Source of the DNA: Chrysomallon squamiferum
Taxonomy: Eukaryota > Mollusca > Gastropoda > Neomphalida > Peltospiridae
Reading direction: 5' to 3'
Assembly: GCA_012295275.1 (NCBI GenBank)
Contig: CM022673.1
Location: 17,212,810-17,238,809 of the forward strand
DNA length: 26,000 bases
Shown: positions 21,513 through 26,000 of the stretch, piece by piece
How the letters are laid out: every line of letters begins with the position of its first letter
Numbering within the stretch: the first letter of the stretch is position 1
Translations under genes and position numbers: made by a program
The notes under the pieces: generated by a model
Told to the model about the DNA's origin: nothing
Databases searched by the model: none
Seen by the model: the letters and a program-made list of their open reading frames with translations, nothing else

Positions 21513-24394
21513 TGTATTTGTGTTTGTGTATTTGTGTTTGTGTATTTGTGTGTGTTTAACATTTTTGCAGTATGCATCTGAAATGAACTCAAAGTTTTAT
21601 TTTTATTATCATTATATTTAAAATAAAAAAAAGAAAGAAAATTAAGCCTTTTCAGTTATTTGCTCCATATAATATTTTCTTAAGATTGCAAATTTCAGGA
21701 ATGAATAGAAATAAATATTTGTATATGCTACTGTTGAAATCAATTTCCACAAACACATGTATATATAAACACACACACACATACTGTTATTTAACAAAAT
21801 ATTTTATATCTAGCATCATATCATTTAGTATGTAGCCTGCAGGAAAAAAACAAAAAAATTGAATTGGAAAGCAAATACATTTGTAATAAAGTTAGCAAGA
21901 AATTATCTGTACTGGTAGGAACATAATATTTTTAATAGGGAGCATGTCATATTCATTTGTTGTTCAAAATGTAGATGTAAAAGGCAAATAACTAAGTTAT
22001 ATTCCTTGCAAAATAAAAACAACTTAGAGATGCCAGTGTGTTGATGGAATCCTTAGTTTAAGGTATTACATAATGGTTATGACTGATATTAAAAATAAAT
22101 ATAGTATGTAGAAAATGAATCTTAGATCATCATTAGATCTTTTTGCATTAATTGATTTATTATGTAGCCTTCAGAAAAAAAATAAAAAATTAAATTGGAA
22201 AGCAAATATATTTGTGATAAGGTTAACAAGAAATTATCTGTACATAATACTTTTAATAGGGAGGATGTCATATTCATTTGTAAAAGGCACATGACTAAAT
22301 TATATTCCTTGCAATATAAAAACAATTTAGAAATGTCAGTATGTTGATGGAATCCTTAATTTAAAGTATAACATAATGGTTACTTTATAATGCCATTTTT
22401 GTGCATCTTGAATGGGGCCTTTTCACAAACGGTTCCATATTATTTGCTGAACATAGTTCTTTTTGAAAAACTAAAGCCATAAGAGTAAACTTAATTAGAA
22501 TATGTGATACTTGGTAAACATAATACTAAACATTTCAGATATTGTTTTTTTTCAGAAATTGTTTCACTGGAGGAAAAGGACCGAGAATATGATAAAGACA
22601 TGCAGAAAATTTCAAGTGATATTCTGTCAGTGGAGGAGAGACAAACTGTGATAGACTCTGAACTAAAATTACTTGAATCTGTTGAGTGGATAGAAGTATT
22701 ACAGCAAGAACAGACAAAGGGTAGGGAACTCCAGCTGGAAATTTCTAAAGTCAAGGATAATTTATGTCAGTGTGAAAGAAATATTAATGAAACAGTTTCA
22801 AAACAAAAAGAACTGGAGGATTTAATTCAGAAGGAAAAGCAGCTGGTGCACTCACTGGAAGAGGAAAATAAAGAGAAAGAAGCAAAGTTGAAGAATGAGA
22901 TTAAACAGTTACAAGAAGAACTGGATAGCAAGGAGGTGGAGTGTGAAAATGGACAGCGGTCACTTAGTGAAGTCATGAGTGAACTCAATGAGATCGAGAC
23001 TCAATTAGAACACAAACATCATGAGGCAGATTCCCTGGAGGAAGACCTACAGAAAATAAACATGAAAGAGTTTGTCAACCACCCTCCAGATTTGACAAAA
23101 AAATCAGAAAGTGGTCAAGGTAATGTTAACATTAGTTAAAAACAAATAATAAAACAACTCAACAAATAAATAATAAAAATAAATAAAAGCAAATGAAACA
23201 TAAAACATTACCTTTCAGTCATACAGTGTTTAAAGAATAATCTTCAAGATACAGATGTATTAAAATGATCCTGTTAACTGCTATGAGTGTCTGAATGTGT
23301 GAACTTGTGCAAATGATAAATTATTTTCATATTTAAATAATATCTTTTCCAGACTTTATATAATTCAAGTCAATATGAAAATGATCATTATTGTCGTTAT
23401 TATTGCTGTTATTATTAATATGTTTTTGTTGGGTTTTTAAATGACTAATAATATTTATATTCTATTTTTTCTTCTTTTTATTTTTTTATGTTGGAATTTT
23501 ATAATTGTATTATTATTATTATTATTATTATAATTTTTTTTTTTTTTTATGTCAGTTTATGACACATTTTAACAGTTTTGTTTCAGAATGATATATTTTA
23601 ATGATTTTGTTTTAAAATAACAAATTTTAACAAAATCCTTGCATAAATGTAAATATTATTATAACTAATATTAGTACAAAAGAGTCATTTCCATGTAATT
23701 ATTATGTTAAGAATGATACTTACATGTCAGCTTTTAAAAAGCCTGACATTTGAAGCAGATAGTTATTTGTATGATAAAATACCTGTGGATCAAATTGTCA
23801 AGAAATGTCTGCCTTTATCAGCAGAAAATGTCAAGTGCTTTGGTTCAGCTGGCAACTTAATAGCACTCTACTGGAAAGAAGAAAAAAAAAAAAAAGTAAA
23901 AGTTATCTGAAAGATAAAAAAGAAGAAGAAAAGAAGTTTTATTAGATAACAAACAAAAAATGTGCCCACAGAACTATGCTTCGATCCTCAAGTAAAAATA
24001 TATACAAAAATATATACAAAACAAATAACATTTTTAAAAATAAAAGCTATCAAAAAACAACAACATAAAAACAAATGAATACCTAGTCTTTAAAAAAAAA
24101 AATTTAGATGCTCTTATCTTAGTGGTTATATTTTGTATTGTTTTATTATTAGAACATTTTGATTACAAATCTGACTTAGAATTCATTTTTGTTTTCTCTT
24201 TCTTTTGATTTCTTCTTAGTTTATTACTAGATATTAACATTGTTTTAAATTATTTTATTGCAGTGGTTCTGAAACTTTTAGAAGGAAGACTTTCTCCTCG
24301 TACAGTAACATCAACAGCATCAAAAACATCATCTACACCTCTGTCATTGAACACTGCTCTCTCTGCCAAAAATCCAAATGGTGTTTGGGTTTAG
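19320..24394 (+). CDS. RASSF8: RASSF8-like N-terminal Ras-association domain protein (complete, 3 coding exons)
   Basis: Joined from 19320-20295, 22556-23119 and 24264-24394: 1671 nt, 556 residues and a TAG stop. All introns are GT-AG and in phase. Residues 1-82 form the ubiquitin-like RA domain, with [37 protein letters not shown] and [13 protein letters not shown] nearly matching vertebrate RASSF8 and RASSF7. IEKWRE favours RASSF8. Residues about 100-290 are a disordered Ser/His/Pro-rich linker with basic-Ser sites (KRSLTF, RQASLE). Residues about 297-490 are a long coiled coil ending in [10 protein letters not shown], reminiscent of the family's C-terminal block. The tail ends NGVWV, a possible class II PDZ ligand. 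N-terminal RASSF proteins lack the SARAH domain, and none is seen here. Family roles are adaptor functions at cell junctions and in growth control; direct Ras binding is not assured. The length exceeds human RASSF8 (about 420), mainly through the linker. This is probably the single invertebrate counterpart of RASSF7 and RASSF8. Confidence 0.94.
20990..21041. repeat. (AAT)17 microsatellite
   Basis: A perfect trinucleotide run within RASSF8 intron 1. Confidence 0.95.
21465..21557. repeat. (TG)n with TTTGTGTAT minisatellite tail
   Basis: About 22 TG units are followed by three tandem copies of a TTTGTGTATTTGTG-type unit. The Val-Cys and Thr-His repeat ORFs on both strands here are artefacts. 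Confidence 0.92.
21824..22382 (+). repeat. direct duplication, two copies of about 230-260 bp
   Basis: Copy 1 (about 21824-22080) and copy 2 (about 22155-22382) share, in order, TATGTAGCCT, TTGGAAAGCAAATA, AAGAAATTATCTGTAC, TTTTAATAGGGAG, ATGTCATATTCATTTGT, TATATTCCTTGCAA, TTGATGGAATCCTTA and ACATAATGGTTA. Copy 2 lacks two short segments of copy 1 (around GGTAGGAA and TTCAAAATGTAGA). About 75 bp separate the copies. They lie in RASSF8 intron 1, just before the coiled-coil exon. No coding function is seen. Confidence 0.85.
22556..23119 (+). CDS. RASSF8: RASSF8 coding exon 2 (coiled coil)
   Basis: The acceptor is TTTTTTTTCAG and the donor is CAAG|GTAATG. It encodes residues 326-513 in phase with exon 1 (G|AA ATT gives Glu-Ile). 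The content is Glu/Lys/Leu-rich heptads with few Pro or Gly until HPPD near residue 496. An upstream in-frame ATG at 22504 belongs to the intron and is not a start. Confidence 0.93.
23120..24263 (+). other. RASSF8 intron 2
   Basis: AT-rich, with a TTA array followed by a T run (about 23506-23548). A 68-residue plus ORF at 23704-23910 has a protein-like composition but no phase-compatible acceptor for RASSF8. No exon is called. Confidence 0.75.
23506..23548. repeat. (TTA)n plus T run
   Basis: About eight TTA units, then ATAA and 16 or so T residues. Confidence 0.85.
24264..24394 (+). CDS. RASSF8: RASSF8 coding exon 3 (C-terminal tail)
   Basis: The acceptor is TTTTATTGCAG. The exon completes a split Val codon and encodes residues 514-556 ([20 protein letters not shown] onward, Ser/Thr-rich, ending GVWV), then TAG. 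The phase matches exon 2 exactly. Confidence 0.88.
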
Positions 24395-24560
24395 CAGGAT
24401 TTTGTTACAATAATATATTTTTAATTCTAAATCACTTAGATCTTTTTTTCTTTTGTTTAAAATGTACCCATTGTCATTTTTGTATTTTAAGACAATTTTA
24501 CAATATTTTTGTAATATGATTGTGTATATGGATGGAAAAATAAAACAGAACATTTATTAA
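24395..24560 (+). other. RASSF8 3' UTR
   Basis: AT-rich trailer from the stop codon to just past the first canonical poly(A) signal. The end point is approximate, and longer 3' UTR forms cannot be excluded. Confidence 0.6.
24539..24544 (+). terminator. polyadenylation signal AATAAA of RASSF8
   Basis: The first canonical AATAAA after the stop codon, 145 nt downstream. Cleavage would be expected 10-30 nt further on. Confidence 0.6.
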
Positions 24561-24696
24561 CATGAACTAAATTATTTCTGAAATTGACGAAACACACTGG
24601 AGTTATTCCCCTTTGATATTAAGCTTATATCATAAGGCAGTCCTTACATGCAGTTTTATACATTTTTAAAAATTATTTTTTTAATTATTATTATCA

Positions 24697-24746
<50 letters not shown>

Positions 24747-26000
24747 TTTTGTTTTGTTCTTTTCTGATAATATTTAATAACATCTTTGAGACCTGTAGAT
24801 TAATTATTATTATATTAATTTTCTTTTTCTTTCATTATCAGTTAAGAACAAATACATACCTCTATAGATTATTTAAACAGTGCAAATGTAACTATAAAAA
24901 TGATATTACTACCATGATGCGGGTAGACTTTTACATTTCTTTCTTTCTTTTAGAAAAAAGAATAAAAAATTATTTGAAATTTTTTGTTCTAAAAAGATAT
25001 CATTCCAAAAGTGAAGAATATTTTATCTGATTTCTGTATATTATTTTATTTTATTTTTATTTTTTTTTTAGTTAGTTTTTTATTTACAAATATTGAGCTT
25101 TAGTGCTATAATCATTTAAATCTGTTTTCAAATTTGTCAAGTGTGTTACTGATGTATTTGTTTTATACTGCCTTTTGGTTTCCTTTTGACAAGACCTTAA
25201 AATTTAATATTTAAAAAAGAAAAATTATACTCTTAATTCTAAGTTTAGTAGAGGACAACAATAGATGTGCCAACACTTGCCAGTAATTAAACTAAAAAAA
25301 ACTTATATTTTGTGGATTCTACTGACCAGTCTTGATCCTGTTTCTTTAAACACTAATACAAGACTGGTATAGGTTATTTAAACATGTTTCTTCTCTGTGC
25401 CTTATTCATGCAAGTTTTACCTACAGCATTCTGTTTGAAATGTTTTTTTTTGTTATCAGTATCTAATAGTGCTCAGTATACTTCACACAGCATTTAGATT
25501 ATCTTAGAAACATTGGTTGATGCACCAAAAATGTTGGTCTTTTTTCTGCCAAAATCATATGTGCTGATTATGTAATCAGTGAATGAGATCACAAGAGTTT
25601 GAAATTGAATTTTTCTTCTTTTTCTTTTTTGATTTTTTTGCAATTATTATATCTCAAATTTCTTGTCTGTGTGTACATTGTCTGCTAACACAATTTTACA
25701 CAACAATGTAAAATTTGTATATCTTTATTATTCTTTTTGTTCATTTTCTTTACTTTAAAAAAATAAAAATAAAAATTAATAATGCAAAAAACATTTTGTT
25801 TAATAATAACTTGCTCAGATGTAATATTATGTAGGCCCTTGATTTAGATTTTAACTTTTATATTTATTTCAATTATTGTGATAGAAACTGTATTGACAAA
25901 TATGTAATGATGTTGCTCATTTGGTTAGTCAGTAGGAAATACCAATTTTATTATTTATTTATTTTTTTAACATAGAATTTGAATTTTACATTGATTTTTA
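24561..26000. other. intergenic sequence downstream of RASSF8
   Basis: No gene seen. It contains a TTA array (24684-24746) and T/A-rich low-complexity tracts near 25040-25070 and 25615-25640. A 93-residue ORF at 24749-25030 is Phe/Ile/Tyr-rich with no domain and is attributed to base composition. Confidence 0.7.
24684..24746. repeat. (TTA)n microsatellite
   Basis: About 20 TTA units with one TCA and one TTG variant near the left end. Confidence 0.92.

Larger units (their letters stand above)
20296..21823 (+). other. RASSF8 intron 1, left part
   Basis: Non-coding. It holds an (AAT)n array (20990-21041), a TG array (21465-21557) and short recurring GGTTATCA and AAGGCTGCA motifs around 20350-20700. 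No exon is recognised. Confidence 0.75.

Noticed and set aside
22504-22555. ATG at 22504 as a start for a separate coiled-coil protein
   Set aside because: A strong acceptor (T run and CAG at 22555) and exact phase with exon 1 show this is intron sequence before an internal exon.
22491-22754. Two minus ORFs (87 and 60 residues)
   Set aside because: They are shadows of the RASSF8 coiled-coil exon on the opposite strand.
1-26000. tRNA, rRNA or CRISPR array
   Set aside because: No cloverleaf with a GGTTCRA-type arm, no rRNA-like block and no spaced identical repeats were found by eye.

Overview
This is an AT-rich stretch of nuclear DNA from an animal, dominated by introns and intergenic sequence. 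GT-AG introns, polypyrimidine tracts, spliced genes of metazoan-specific families and many microsatellites (TG, GA, TTA, AATA, pentamers) all support this. The repeat load and compact-exon, long-intron layout would suit a lophotrochozoan such as a mollusc, but that placement is inference. There are no bacterial genes, CRISPR arrays, rRNAs or tRNAs that I can see.

Two protein-coding genes are supported, arranged head to head. On the minus strand at the left edge lies the 5' part of an RNF141-like (ZNF230) RING-finger gene. Its three coding exons are 1906-2042, 1198-1306 and 211-374. The protein starts with an N-myristoylation signal (MGQGSS), and the RING-encoding exons lie beyond the left edge. 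On the plus strand at the right is a complete N-terminal RASSF gene (RASSF7/8 type, closest to RASSF8). Its three coding exons are 19320-20295, 22556-23119 and 24264-24394, joining in phase to 556 residues: Ras-association domain, Ser/His-rich linker, long coiled coil and a short tail ending in VWV.

The interval between the two coding regions (about 2061-19185) holds no convincing protein gene. It must contain both promoters and any noncoding first exons. Three islands of less AT-rich, CpG-containing sequence stand out: 3460-3900, 7795-7990 and 9740-10020. The last carries a perfect DR1 nuclear-receptor element and a consensus minus-strand splice donor. Transposon-like and repeat structure includes a roughly 390-bp element with 39-bp terminal inverted repeats built of sub-repeats (14075-14460), a decayed minisatellite at 6141-6355, an imperfect local duplication at 6655-6840, two pentanucleotide arrays of one family in opposite orientation (416-530 and 15045-15167), and a 230-260 bp direct duplication inside a RASSF8 intron (21824-22382).

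The two genes have no known shared pathway: RNF141 is a putative E3 ligase, and RASSF8 is an adaptor linked to junctions and growth control. Their adjacency raises the possibility of shared regulation only. I found no evidence of a novel multi-gene system; the most notable signals are the inverted-repeat element, the DR1 island, the intronic duplication and the dense uORFs before RASSF8.
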